From contig CAJOFA010000014.1 in assembly GCA_905233985.1 (NCBI GenBank), positions 62,001-126,000 of the forward strand: a DNA stretch of 64,000 nucleotides, written 5' to 3'. The stretch is from an uncultured Prevotella sp. (GTDB lineage: Bacteria; Bacteroidota; Bacteroidia; Bacteroidales; Bacteroidaceae). Each line of letters opens with the position of its first letter. Position 1 is the first letter of the stretch. Under the pieces are notes generated by a model. That model did no database searches. It had not been told where the DNA came from and saw nothing but the letters and a program-made list of their open reading frames with translations. Shown one piece after another: positions 7,285 through 16,142 of the stretch. A program made the translations under genes and the position numbers.

Positions 7285-9660
7285 ATGAAGTTATCTGAAC
7301 TGAAAACAGGTGAGCATGGCATCATCGTCAAGGTGAAGGGCCACGGCGGTTTCCGCAAACGCATCATTGAGATGGGGTTTGTAAAAGGTGAGACCGTCGA
7401 GGTGCTGCAGAACGCACCACTACGCGACCCCATCAAATACAAGCTGATGAACTACGAGGTGTCTCTGCGCCGCCAGGAGGCAGAGATGATTGAGGTCTCC
7501 CTCCACCCTCAACCCTCAACCCTCCATCCGAACAATCACCCTTTATTCTCCACCTCGTCACTTAGAAGTGAGGCTCTGCGTCAACACCGCATTATCAACG
7601 TGGCACTGGTCGGTAATCCCAACTGCGGCAAGACATCGTTGTTCAACTTCGCCAGCGGCGCCCACGGACATGTGGGCAACTATTCAGGCGTTACCGTCGA
7701 TGCATCGGTGGCTCACGCCTCCTACTACGGATATGAGTTTAACCTGACCGACCTGCCCGGCACCTACTCCCTCTCGTGCTATTCGCCCGAGGAGCTGTAC
7801 GTGCGCCATCACCTGAACAAGCAGATGCCCGACGTGGTCATCAACGTCATTGACTCGTCGAACATCGAGCGTAACCTCTACCTGACCACCCAGCTGCTCG
7901 ACATGGACCTTCGCATGGTGTGTGCCCTCAATATGTTTGACGAGTTCGAGAACAGAGGCGACCACCTCGATCTCGACACGCTCAGCACGCTGTTCGGTAC
8001 GCCGATGATTCCCACGTCGTTCAAGAGCGGCAAGGGTGTCAAGGAGCTTTTCAAGACGGTTATTCAGGTCTATGAAGGCGCCAACAAGCAGGCACGTCAC
8101 ATCCATATCAACTACGGGCACGAGATAGAGCACGGCATCAGCCACATCCAACAGCACCTGCGTGAGGAAGAGAGTCTGCCACGACATTTCTCCACACGTT
8201 ATCTGGCCATCAAACTGCTGGAGAAGGACAAGGACATTGAGACATTGGTACGGTCGCTGCCTAATGCCGACGAGATCATCGAGGCCCGCGACATGGCGGC
8301 AGAACGAGTATTGGAAGAGACTACCGACGACAGCGAGACGGCCATCATGGATGCAAAGTACGGCTTTATACACGGTGCGCTGCGCGAGGCAGAATATTCT
8401 GCCGGAAAGAAGAAAGACACCTACCACACCACGCATCTGATTGACGACGTGCTGTCCAACAAATACCTGGGATTCCCCATCTTCTTCCTGATTCTCTTCG
8501 TGATGTTCCAAACCACATTCTCGCTCGGACAGTATCCCATGGATTGGATAGAGGCTGGCGTAGCATGGCTGGGCGAGGCAGTAGGAGGCATGTTGTCAGA
8601 AGGTCCCTTGCGCTCCATGCTGGTGGATGGCATCATCGGCGGTGTGGGTTCGGTCATCGTCTTCCTGCCGCAGATTCTCATCCTCTACTTCTTCATCTCG
8701 CTGATGGAGGACTCTGGCTATATGGCACGTGCTGCGTTCATCATGGACAAGCTGATGCACAAGATGGGGCTACACGGCAAGTCGTTCATCCCCCTGATTA
8801 TGGGCTTCGGATGTAACGTACCCGCCATCATGGGAACACGTACCATCGAGAGCCGACGGTCAAGGCTTATCACCATGCTCATCATCCCCTTCATGTCATG
8901 CTCTGCCCGACTGCCCATCTACATCATGATTGCCGGAACGTTCTTCTCGCTGCAATACCGCTCATGGGTGATTCTGTCGCTCTACGTCATCGGCATCATC
9001 GTGTCCGTTATCGTCAGCAAGATATTCGCCTCGTTCGTCATCAAAGGCGAGGACACGCCCTTTGTGATGGAGCTGCCCCCTTACCGTTGGCCCACAGCAA
9101 AAGCCACCATGCGTCATACCTGGGAGAAAGGCAAGGAATATCTGAAGAAGATGGGTGGTGTGATTCTCGTAGCCAGCATCATCGCATGGGCATTAGGCTA
9201 CTTCCCGCATGACGACACGCTGACACAGGAGCAGCAACAGGAACAGAGCTATATCGGACGTGTGGGCAAAGCCATCGAACCCGTCTTCACTCCGCAGGGG
9301 TTCAACTGGAAACTTGACGTGTCGCTCATTGCCGGTGTCGGAGCCAAGGAGATTGTGGCCTCTACCATCGGTGTGCTGTATAGCGGTGATGACTCGTTCG
9401 CTGACGATGACTCCTTCAGCGATGACAACGAGAAATACACCCGACTGCATCAAATCATGCAGCACGACGGCATTACCCCTCTGGCTGCATACTGCTACCT
9501 GCTCTTTATTTTGCTTTACTTCCCTTGCATTGCTACCATCGCAGCTATCAAGAACGAAACGGGATCGTGGCGCTGGGCACTCTTTGTCGCCGGCTACACC
9601 ACCGTCATGGCATGGGCTGTCAGCGCTGCTGTCTATAGAGTAGGATTGCTGTTCATGTAA
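7285..9660 (+). CDS. feoB: ferrous iron transporter FeoA-FeoB fusion
   Basis: A 791-aa inner-membrane Fe(II) importer. Residues 1-70 are an FeoA (SH3-like) domain (KLSELKTGEHGIIVKV), and residues about 100 onward are FeoB. The G-protein domain shows G1 GNPNCGKTS, G3 DLPG and G4 NMFD, and the polytopic permease part contains GFGCNVPAIMGTR and SCSARLPIYIMI, the conserved Cys-bearing gates. The FeoA-FeoB fusion is usual in Bacteroidota. The linker at about residues 73-100 is encoded by heptamer repeats of the CTCAACC type. The ATG follows the preceding stop without a gap. Together with the imelysin and di-haem genes upstream this makes the region an iron-uptake neighbourhood. Its 3' end overlaps the convergent FAD gene by 28 bp. 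Confidence 0.97.
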   Translation: MKLSELKTGEHGIIVKVKGHGGFRKRIIEMGFVKGETVEVLQNAPLRDPIKYKLMNYEVSLRRQEAEMIEVSLHPQPSTLHPNNHPLFSTSSLRSEALRQHRIINVALVGNPNCGKTSLFNFASGAHGHVGNYSGVTVDASVAHASYYGYEFNLTDLPGTYSLSCYSPEELYVRHHLNKQMPDVVINVIDSSNIERNLYLTTQLLDMDLRMVCALNMFDEFENRGDHLDLDTLSTLFGTPMIPTSFKSGKGVKELFKTVIQVYEGANKQARHIHINYGHEIEHGISHIQQHLREEESLPRHFSTRYLAIKLLEKDKDIETLVRSLPNADEIIEARDMAAERVLEETTDDSETAIMDAKYGFIHGALREAEYSAGKKKDTYHTTHLIDDVLSNKYLGFPIFFLILFVMFQTTFSLGQYPMDWIEAGVAWLGEAVGGMLSEGPLRSMLVDGIIGGVGSVIVFLPQILILYFFISLMEDSGYMARAAFIMDKLMHKMGLHGKSFIPLIMGFGCNVPAIMGTRTIESRRSRLITMLIIPFMSCSARLPIYIMIAGTFFSLQYRSWVILSLYVIGIIVSVIVSKIFASFVIKGEDTPFVMELPPYRWPTAKATMRHTWEKGKEYLKKMGGVILVASIIAWALGYFPHDDTLTQEQQQEQSYIGRVGKAIEPVFTPQGFNWKLDVSLIAGVGAKEIVASTIGVLYSGDDSFADDDSFSDDNEKYTRLHQIMQHDGITPLAAYCYLLFILLYFPCIATIAAIKNETGSWRWALFVAGYTTVMAWAVSAAVYRVGLLFM
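7501..7528. repeat. intragenic heptamer repeat in the FeoA-FeoB linker
   Basis: CTCCACC, CTCAACC, CTCAACC and CTCCATC follow one another exactly at 7-bp pitch. They encode part of a Pro/Ser/His linker (HPQPSTLHP) between the FeoA and FeoB domains. The same unit family occurs in the FAD gene (10539-10566) and uvrA (13053-13087). Confidence 0.8.
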
Positions 9661-11234
9661 AGCGCACACATATCGGCACATCGTTCACCGTCAATAGCGG
9701 CAGAAACGATGCCACCAGCATAACCTGCCCCCTCACCGCAAGGGAATAGTCCCTGTACTTGTATGTGCATCAGCGTTTCCGGATGGCGAACGATTCGGAC
9801 AGGCGCCGACGTGCGTGTCTCCACAGCTATCAATACCGCCTCGTTGGTAAGGAATCCGTGTGCCTGACGTCCGAAGACCCTGAAGCCTTGTTGCAGGCGC
9901 TGAGTCACCAACGACGGCAGCCAGAAATGAAGCGGTGAAGAGAGTAATCCCGGGGCATAGCTCGAACGGGGCAGGTCAAAACTCAGGCGCCCGTTCACGA
10001 AGTCAGCCATACGTTGTGCCGGTGCTGTCTGCTTCCGATTACCCTGTTGCCAGCAGTCACGTTCCAGCTGCTCCTGAAAGGCCAGCATCTTCAATTCTTC
10101 ATTCTTCGTCCTTAATTCTTCATTCTTCATTCTTAATTCTTCATTAAAAATGTCCTCCGGTCGCACCTCCACCACCATGCCGGAGTTCGACCACTGCCCT
10201 CCACGATTGCTGGGTGACATGCCATTGACCACGATCTGCTCATGGTCCGTGGCAGCAGGAATAACGAAACCGCCAGGACACATACAGAAAGAATAGACAC
10301 CCCGTTCTTCCACCTGTGTCACAAAACTGTATTCCGCTGCAGGTAAGTACTTTCCGCGCCCGTCCTTCGAGTGGTACTGAATGCTGTCAATCAATGCCGA
10401 AGGGTGCTCTAAACGCACACCGACAGCGATACCCTTGGGCTCCATTTTCACCTTCGCCTCGGCCAGATACCGATAGACATCACGTGCCGAATGACCTGTA
10501 GCCAAAATCACAGGGCCAAGGTACTCTTTGCCCCCTGCCTCAACACCTTCAACCCTCCACCCTCCACAAAAGAGAAGTCTCGTCATCTTCGTCTGGAAGT
10601 GTACCTCACCGCCACAACGGAGGATGGTGTTACGCATATTCTCGATGACACGCGGCAGGCGGTCGGTACCGATATGCGGATGAGCATCTGCGAGGATTGC
10701 CGTTGATGCCCCGTGCTGGCAGAAGACGTTGAGGATTTTCTCTACTGAACCACGTTTCTTGGAACGGGTGTAGAGTTTGCCGTCCGAGTAGGCACCTGCC
10801 CCACCCTCACCGAACGAGTAGTTGCTCTCTGGGTCCACACACTGGTCACGGCTGATGCGTGCCAAGTCCTTCTTGCGCTCATGCACGTCCTTGCCCCGTT
10901 CGATGACGATGGGACGAAAACCGTTCTCTATCAGTCGCAGGGCGGCAAACAGTCCTCCAGGTCCTGCTCCGACAACGATAACCTGCGGACGGTCACTTAC
11001 GTCGAGGTACTCCGTATGCTGATACTCATCATCTGTCGGGACCTCGTTCACATAGAGTCGCACCTTCAGGTTCACATAGATGGTACGCTGACGCGCATCA
11101 ATGCTACGCTTCAGCACCCGTACAGCCGTTATCTCACTCTCACGCAAGCCCTTCTCGCTGGCTAAGTAATGCCGTAGGGTCTGCTCATTAGCCGCCACCT
11201 GAGGCAGCACACGCAGTTGCAGTTCCTCTGTCAT
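9633..11234 (-). CDS. NAD(P)/FAD-dependent oxidoreductase, COG2509-like
   Basis: 533 aa. An N-terminal alpha/beta extension (about 85 aa) precedes a dinucleotide-binding Rossmann motif VVGAGPGGLFAAL and the FAD-family features SFGEGGAGAYSDGKL and ILATGHSARDVY. The C-terminal GEGAGYAGGIVSAAIDG closes the FAD site. This matches the uncharacterised FAD-dependent dehydrogenase family widespread in anaerobes; the substrate is unknown. Two heptamer repeats lie inside: one encodes NEELRMKNEELRTKNEELKM (10088-10143) and one encodes GGWRVEGVEAG (10539-10566). The promoter is probably the TACCTTCG variant about 20 bp upstream of the start. Its stop lies within the convergent feoB gene. Confidence 0.88.
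   Translation of the reverse strand: MTEELQLRVLPQVAANEQTLRHYLASEKGLRESEITAVRVLKRSIDARQRTIYVNLKVRLYVNEVPTDDEYQHTEYLDVSDRPQVIVVGAGPGGLFAALRLIENGFRPIVIERGKDVHERKKDLARISRDQCVDPESNYSFGEGGAGAYSDGKLYTRSKKRGSVEKILNVFCQHGASTAILADAHPHIGTDRLPRVIENMRNTILRCGGEVHFQTKMTRLLFCGGWRVEGVEAGGKEYLGPVILATGHSARDVYRYLAEAKVKMEPKGIAVGVRLEHPSALIDSIQYHSKDGRGKYLPAAEYSFVTQVEERGVYSFCMCPGGFVIPAATDHEQIVVNGMSPSNRGGQWSNSGMVVEVRPEDIFNEELRMKNEELRTKNEELKMLAFQEQLERDCWQQGNRKQTAPAQRMADFVNGRLSFDLPRSSYAPGLLSSPLHFWLPSLVTQRLQQGFRVFGRQAHGFLTNEAVLIAVETRTSAPVRIVRHPETLMHIQVQGLFPCGEGAGYAGGIVSAAIDGERCADMCALYMNSNPTL
10088..10143. repeat. intragenic heptamer repeat TTCTTCA/TTCTTAA x8
   Basis: Eight consecutive 7-bp units, with variants TTCTTCA, TTCTTAA, TTCTTCG and TCCTTAA, lie inside the FAD gene. 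Three heptamers equal 21 bp, so the protein shows a 7-residue repeat NEELRMK / NEELRTK / NEELKM. The same unit is intergenic at 11277-11304, about 1.1 kb away. Confidence 0.9.
10539..10566. repeat. intragenic heptamer repeat CCCTCCA-type x4
   Basis: CTCAACA, CCTTCAA, CCCTCCA, CCCTCCA at 7-bp pitch inside the FAD gene, encoding GGWRVEGVEAG on the minus strand. Confidence 0.75.
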
Positions 11235-11276
11235 GTTTGTTCGTTTATGGCTGCGAAGGTACGAAAAAAATTAATA

Positions 11277-11304
11277 TTCTTCATTCTTAATTCTTCATTC
11301 TTAA
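11277..11304. repeat. intergenic heptamer repeat TTCTTCA/TTCTTAA x4
   Basis: Four alternating heptamers lie between the divergent FAD gene and uvrA, immediately upstream of the uvrA promoter box TAACTTTG (11315-11322). They would sit at the -33 region of that promoter. Confidence 0.85.
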
Positions 11305-11314
11305 TTTTATTTAA

Positions 11315-11322
11315 TAACTTTG
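11315..11322 (+). promoter_or_regulatory. uvrA -7 box TAACTTTG
   Basis: A TAnnTTTG box 35 bp upstream of the uvrA ATG. The -33 element would fall within the TTCTTAA repeat and no clear TTTG is present. Confidence 0.5.
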
Positions 11323-11356
11323 CAGCCGCTATCATATCAACAGAAAGAAAAAAGCC

Positions 11357-14161
11357 ATGAGCGAATACATAGAGATTAAGGGAGCAAGGGTCAATAACCT
11401 GAAGAACGTGGACGTGAAAATTCCTCGCGACAAGTTCGTCGTGATTGCCGGCGTAAGCGGCAGCGGCAAGTCGAGCCTGGCGTTCGACACGCTCTATGCC
11501 GAAGGACAACGCCGCTATGTGGAAAGCCTGTCAAGCTATGCGCGTCAGTTCTTAGGGCGCATGCATAAGCCTGAGTGTGACTTTATCAAGGGTTTGCCAC
11601 CAGCCATCGCCATCGAGCAGAAGGTCATCTCACGCAACCCGCGAAGCACCGTCGGCACGACAACGGAGATATACGAATACCTGCGACTGCTCTTTGCACG
11701 CATCGGACATACCTACTCCCCCATCTCAGGACAAGAAGTGAAGCGCCACTCCACCGAGGACATCATCCAGTGTGTGCAGCAGTATGCTCCGGGCACACGC
11801 TTCGTCATCATGGCTCCCATCCATCCCGTCGAGGGCCGCACGATGGAGAAGCAGCTGCAGATGTATATGCAGAACGGCTATGTACGACTTTCCGTGAACG
11901 GGGAAATCATGCGCATCGAAGACTATCTTCAGTCCTCCACCCTCAACGTTCTCTATCTCGTCATTGACCGCCTGTCTGTCGATGGCACGAAGGACAGCAT
12001 CTCCCGCCTCATCGACTCTGCTGAGACTGCTTTCTATGAGGGTGACGGCGAGCTGCGCCTGATGGTTCACCCATCGGGCATCACTTACGACTTCTCCACC
12101 CGTTTCGAAGCCGACGGCATCACCTTCGAAGAGCCTTCCGACAGCATGTTCTCGTTCAACTCGCCCGTAGGAGCCTGTCCTGAGTGTCAGGGCTTCGGTA
12201 AGATTATCGGCATTGACGAGCACCTGGTCATTCCCAACACGACACTCTCCGTTTATGACGGCTGCGTGCTCTGCTGGCACGGTGAGAAGATGGGCATGTG
12301 GCGCGAGGAGTTCTGCCGGCGTGCCGCCAAGTATGATTTCCCCATCTTCGAGCCCTACATGAACCTAACGCGGCAGCAGAAGGACTGGCTCTGGCACGGA
12401 CTGCCCAGCGACGGTCAGAGAGACCCGCACGAAAGAGTATCCATCGATGCCTTCTTCGAGATGGTCAGGGAGAACCAGTACAAGATACAATACCGCGTCA
12501 TGCTGAGCCGCTATCGTGGCAAAACTACCTGCACCGCCTGTCACGGCACACGCCTGAAGCCCGAGGCAGAATACGTGAAGATTGACGGGCGCAGCATCAC
12601 CGACCTGGTGGAAATGCCCATCGTCAGACTCAAGGAGTGGTTTGACAGGCTGGAGCTGCCCCAGCAGGAAATGGAGATTGGCCATCGGTTGTTTGCCGAA
12701 ATCAATTCACGTCTGCAGTTTCTGCTTGACGTAGGACTTGGCTACCTCACACTGAACCGCCCGTCAAACACGCTCAGCGGTGGAGAAAGCCAGCGCATCA
12801 ACCTCACCACGTCGCTTGGCTCGTCGCTTGTAGGCTCGCTATATATCCTCGATGAGCCCAGCATCGGACTGCACTCCCGTGACACCGACCGCCTCATCCA
12901 CGTCATCAAGGAGCTGCGTGACATCGGCAACACCGTCATAGTAGTGGAACACGACGAGGAAATCATGCGTGCAGCCGACCATCTCATTGACGTTGGTCCC
13001 GACGCCGGACGACTGGGCGGTGAAATCGTCTATGAAGGAAGCATCCCTGACTCACCCTCCACCCTTCACCTTCCAGCCTCCACCCTCAATCGCTCCCATA
13101 CCATCAATTATCTGCTCCATCAGGAGCAAATCCCCGTGCCTAAGAGCCGGCGCAAGTGGAACCTCAGCATACAGATCAATGGTGCACGGATGAACAACCT
13201 GAAAGGCATCGATGTCACCTTCCCGTTGAATGTGATGACAGTTGTCACCGGTGTTTCAGGCTCCGGCAAGTCCAGTTTGGTGAAGGGCATCCTCTACCCT
13301 GCCATTCGGCGTCACATGGGTGAGGTCAGCGACCCGCCAGGCGAGTATCTGCAACTGACGGGCGACCTGAAGGCTGTCAGTCACGTGGAGTTTGTGGACC
13401 AGAATCCCATCGGCAAGTCCACACGTTCCAATCCTGCCACCTATGTCAAGGCCTACGATGCCATCCGCGAGCTCTACGCCGCACAGCCCCTCTCACAGCA
13501 GATGGGATTCACCAGCCAGTATTTCTCGTTCAATACTGACGGAGGACGTTGCGACGAGTGTAAGGGAGCTGGCACCATTACCGTAGAGATGCAGTTCATG
13601 GCCGACCTCGTGCTGGAGTGCGAAGCCTGTCACGGGCACCGTTTCAAACGTGACATCCTCGACGTGCAGTACCACGGCAAGAACATTGACGACGTACTGA
13701 ACATGACCATCTCGGAAGCAATAGAATTCTTCGCTAAGGAACCACAGATTATCAAGCGCCTGAAGACATTGGAAGATGTCGGTCTGGGTTATATCAAACT
13801 CGGACAGAACTCGTCATCGCTCTCCGGCGGTGAGAACCAGCGCGTCAAGCTCGCCTATTTCATCGGACAGGAGCGACAGGAGCCGACACTCTTTATCTTC
13901 GACGAACCCACTACAGGACTTCACTTCCACGACATCCAGCGTCTGCTCAAGGCCTTCGATGCCCTGATAGAGCGCGGACACACCATCCTCGTCATCGAGC
14001 ATAACATGGAAATCATCAAGAGTGCCGACTACGTCATTGACCTCGGCCCTGATGGTGGTGACAGAGGTGGCGAACTGGTTGTCAGCGGTACTCCCGAGGA
14101 CATTGCCGCATGCAAAAACAGCATCACAGGAAAGTACCTGCAAGAGAAGCTAAGCCTGTAA
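11357..14161 (+). CDS. uvrA: UvrA-family excinuclease ABC subunit A
   Basis: 934 aa with two ABC ATPase modules: Walker A GVSGSGKSSL near residue 35 and again near residue 640, signatures LSGGESQR and LSGGENQR, and Walker B ILDEPSIGLH and IFDEPTTGLH. It should recognise bulky DNA lesions with UvrB in nucleotide excision repair. The C-terminal zinc module is intact (CDECKGAG...CEACHGHR), as is CTACHGTRL. The first zinc module is not: the usual CxxC before the ELEPRLFSFN block is replaced by FEADGITFEEP, leaving only ACPECQGFG. The protein keeps full length, so it is not the short UvrA2 type, but it could be a paralogue. A heptamer repeat encodes residues about 566-577. Confidence 0.9.
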   Translation: MSEYIEIKGARVNNLKNVDVKIPRDKFVVIAGVSGSGKSSLAFDTLYAEGQRRYVESLSSYARQFLGRMHKPECDFIKGLPPAIAIEQKVISRNPRSTVGTTTEIYEYLRLLFARIGHTYSPISGQEVKRHSTEDIIQCVQQYAPGTRFVIMAPIHPVEGRTMEKQLQMYMQNGYVRLSVNGEIMRIEDYLQSSTLNVLYLVIDRLSVDGTKDSISRLIDSAETAFYEGDGELRLMVHPSGITYDFSTRFEADGITFEEPSDSMFSFNSPVGACPECQGFGKIIGIDEHLVIPNTTLSVYDGCVLCWHGEKMGMWREEFCRRAAKYDFPIFEPYMNLTRQQKDWLWHGLPSDGQRDPHERVSIDAFFEMVRENQYKIQYRVMLSRYRGKTTCTACHGTRLKPEAEYVKIDGRSITDLVEMPIVRLKEWFDRLELPQQEMEIGHRLFAEINSRLQFLLDVGLGYLTLNRPSNTLSGGESQRINLTTSLGSSLVGSLYILDEPSIGLHSRDTDRLIHVIKELRDIGNTVIVVEHDEEIMRAADHLIDVGPDAGRLGGEIVYEGSIPDSPSTLHLPASTLNRSHTINYLLHQEQIPVPKSRRKWNLSIQINGARMNNLKGIDVTFPLNVMTVVTGVSGSGKSSLVKGILYPAIRRHMGEVSDPPGEYLQLTGDLKAVSHVEFVDQNPIGKSTRSNPATYVKAYDAIRELYAAQPLSQQMGFTSQYFSFNTDGGRCDECKGAGTITVEMQFMADLVLECEACHGHRFKRDILDVQYHGKNIDDVLNMTISEAIEFFAKEPQIIKRLKTLEDVGLGYIKLGQNSSSLSGGENQRVKLAYFIGQERQEPTLFIFDEPTTGLHFHDIQRLLKAFDALIERGHTILVIEHNMEIIKSADYVIDLGPDGGDRGGELVVSGTPEDIAACKNSITGKYLQEKLSL
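13053..13087. repeat. intragenic heptamer repeat CACCCTC x5 in uvrA
   Basis: CACCCTC, CACCCTT, CACCTTC, CAGCCTC, CACCCTC in strict 7-bp register. They encode a Pro/Ser/Thr/Leu loop (SPSTLHLPASTLN) between the two ATPase modules, with no frame change. Confidence 0.85.
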
Positions 14162-14188
14162 GCACAAAGGTGATTTGTGACTATAATA

Positions 14189-14219
14189 TTTGGTAATTAG
14201 AAAAAAAGTGTTACCTTTG
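14189..14219 (+). promoter_or_regulatory. promoter of the CotH-like gene
   Basis: TTTG at 14189-14192 and TACCTTTG at 14212-14219 are separated by 19 bp. The ATG is at 14249, giving a leader of about 25 nt. Confidence 0.75.
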
Positions 14220-14248
14220 CATATTCATTTTAATAAAAAGACAAAACC

Positions 14249-16129
14249 ATGATACAAAAGTATTTACTTAATAAGAATCGTATTATGTGCCTGGAGCTGC
14301 TGCTGATGATGTGGCCGACAGGCGTTATGGCTGATGACGGGAAACTGAGCGGTACGGTGATTGGTACTGCAGAGTCGGTGGATTACTCCACATCACAGCA
14401 GTCAACGACGGTGAACACACGTGAGATGGCGTTTGACGGTGACTTGAACACCTGCTTCGCCTCATGGGAGCGTAGTTACACATGGACGGGCCTCGACTTG
14501 GGCACTCCCCACGTCATCACGAAGGTGGGATGGTCGCCACGCAATGACAGCCAAGGTCCCAAGCGTGTGGTGCTGGGCGTGTTCGAGGGCTCCAACCGTG
14601 AGGACTTCATGGATGCCCTTCCGCTCTATATCATCACCGAGCAGGGTGTCATCGGACAGATGTCGTATGCTGATGTCAGCTGTTCAGCCGGTTTTCGCTA
14701 TGTGCGCTATGTGGGTCCTTCAGATGCCCGTTGCAACATTGCCGAACTGGAGTTCTATGGCCATGAAGGTGAGGGTGACAACAGCCAGCTCTATCAGCTC
14801 ACAAATCTCCCGACGGTGAGTATTCATACACAGGACGGCGTCATCCCCTTTGACAAGGAAACGGAGATTTCTTCACAGATTATCATCATCTCCGACAACG
14901 GTACGAAGCTCCTCTCTGAACCTGGTGGGGTACGCGAGCGTGGCAACTACTCACGAACCTTCCCCAAGAAACCCTACCGCATCAAGTTCGACAAGAAACA
15001 GAAAGTGCTGGATGCACCTGACAAGGCCAAGAAGTGGACGCTCATCAACAACTACGGCGACAAGACGCTGATGCGTAACCTGCTGGCTTTCGAAATCAGC
15101 CGTATGATGGGAATGCCCTACACACCCTACGGCACAGCAGTCGATGTGATGCTGAACGGTGAATACAAGGGCTGTTACCAGCTCTGCGACCAGATAGAGG
15201 TGAACAGTGGACGTGTCAACATCACGGAGATGGCACCCGAGGACATCGAAGGTGAAGCACTCACAGGGGGCTACCTCTTCGAGATTGATGCCTATGCCTA
15301 TGACGAAGTGTCGATGTTTACGTCGGCCAAGGGCAACCCCGTCACTATCAAGTCACCCAAGGATGACGAGATTGTGCCTGAACAATCAGCCTACATCGAA
15401 GACTACTTCAACAAAATGGAGCGCCAATGGAAGACGTACCTCGACCTCAACACCTTCCTGCGCCATTTTCTCGTCGGAGAATTGTCGGGCAACACGGACA
15501 CTTACTGGAGCGTCTATATGTATAAGGAACGCAACGACGAAATGATTTATACCGGCCCCGTGTGGGACTTCGACCTCGCCTTTGAGAACGACAATCGCAC
15601 CTATCCTATCATGAGCAAGACGGATTACATCTATCGTAGCGGAGGCAGTTGTGCGGGTAATATGAAGAGCTTTGTTGACCGCATCGTGGTGAGCGATGCT
15701 GCTTCACGTGCCCAGTTGCTGACGATCTGGGACGAGGTGCGTCAGGGTGGATTGACTGAGGAATATCTGGTTAACTTCATTGACCAGATGGAGCAGACAC
15801 TCGACCAATCGCAACAACTGAACTTCACACGCTGGCCCATCATGAACAAGAAGGTGCATCAGAACCCCGTTATCTGGGGTAGTTATGCTGCTGAGGTGCA
15901 GAACGTGCGGCGTTACATTACGGAGCGCATCGCATGGATGGACAACAAACTGGGTTACACCTACGAGCCCCCCTCATCCGTTACAGTCTCACGCTCGACG
16001 CTCAACGAACAGCCCTGCGCTGTCTATTCATTGCAAGGCCGCTATTGTGGCAACAGTTTGCAGGGATTGGCCAGCGGCACGTATATCGTGGTGCAGAACC
16101 AGAAAGCCCGTAAAGTGGTGGTGAAATAA
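14249..16129 (+). CDS. secreted CotH-kinase-like protein with discoidin-type domain
   Basis: 626 aa with an N-terminal signal peptide ending near VMADDG. Residues about 30-175 resemble an F5/8-type (discoidin) carbohydrate-binding fold (AFDGDLNTCFASWE, WTGLDLGTPHVITKVGW). Residues about 185-560 are a CotH-like kinase domain: GNYSRTFPKKPYRIKF, KKWTLINNYGDKTLMRN and the metal/catalytic block VWDFDLAFEND. The last 40 residues (SLQGRYCGNSLQGLASGTYI...KARKVVVK) look like a C-terminal sorting tail of the kind used for type IX secretion. CotH proteins phosphorylate spore-coat proteins in Bacillus; the role in Bacteroidota is not known. queA starts 13 bp downstream. Confidence 0.85.
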   Translation: MIQKYLLNKNRIMCLELLLMMWPTGVMADDGKLSGTVIGTAESVDYSTSQQSTTVNTREMAFDGDLNTCFASWERSYTWTGLDLGTPHVITKVGWSPRNDSQGPKRVVLGVFEGSNREDFMDALPLYIITEQGVIGQMSYADVSCSAGFRYVRYVGPSDARCNIAELEFYGHEGEGDNSQLYQLTNLPTVSIHTQDGVIPFDKETEISSQIIIISDNGTKLLSEPGGVRERGNYSRTFPKKPYRIKFDKKQKVLDAPDKAKKWTLINNYGDKTLMRNLLAFEISRMMGMPYTPYGTAVDVMLNGEYKGCYQLCDQIEVNSGRVNITEMAPEDIEGEALTGGYLFEIDAYAYDEVSMFTSAKGNPVTIKSPKDDEIVPEQSAYIEDYFNKMERQWKTYLDLNTFLRHFLVGELSGNTDTYWSVYMYKERNDEMIYTGPVWDFDLAFENDNRTYPIMSKTDYIYRSGGSCAGNMKSFVDRIVVSDAASRAQLLTIWDEVRQGGLTEEYLVNFIDQMEQTLDQSQQLNFTRWPIMNKKVHQNPVIWGSYAAEVQNVRRYITERIAWMDNKLGYTYEPPSSVTVSRSTLNEQPCAVYSLQGRYCGNSLQGLASGTYIVVQNQKARKVVVK

Positions 16130-16142
16130 GGGAGAAGATAGC

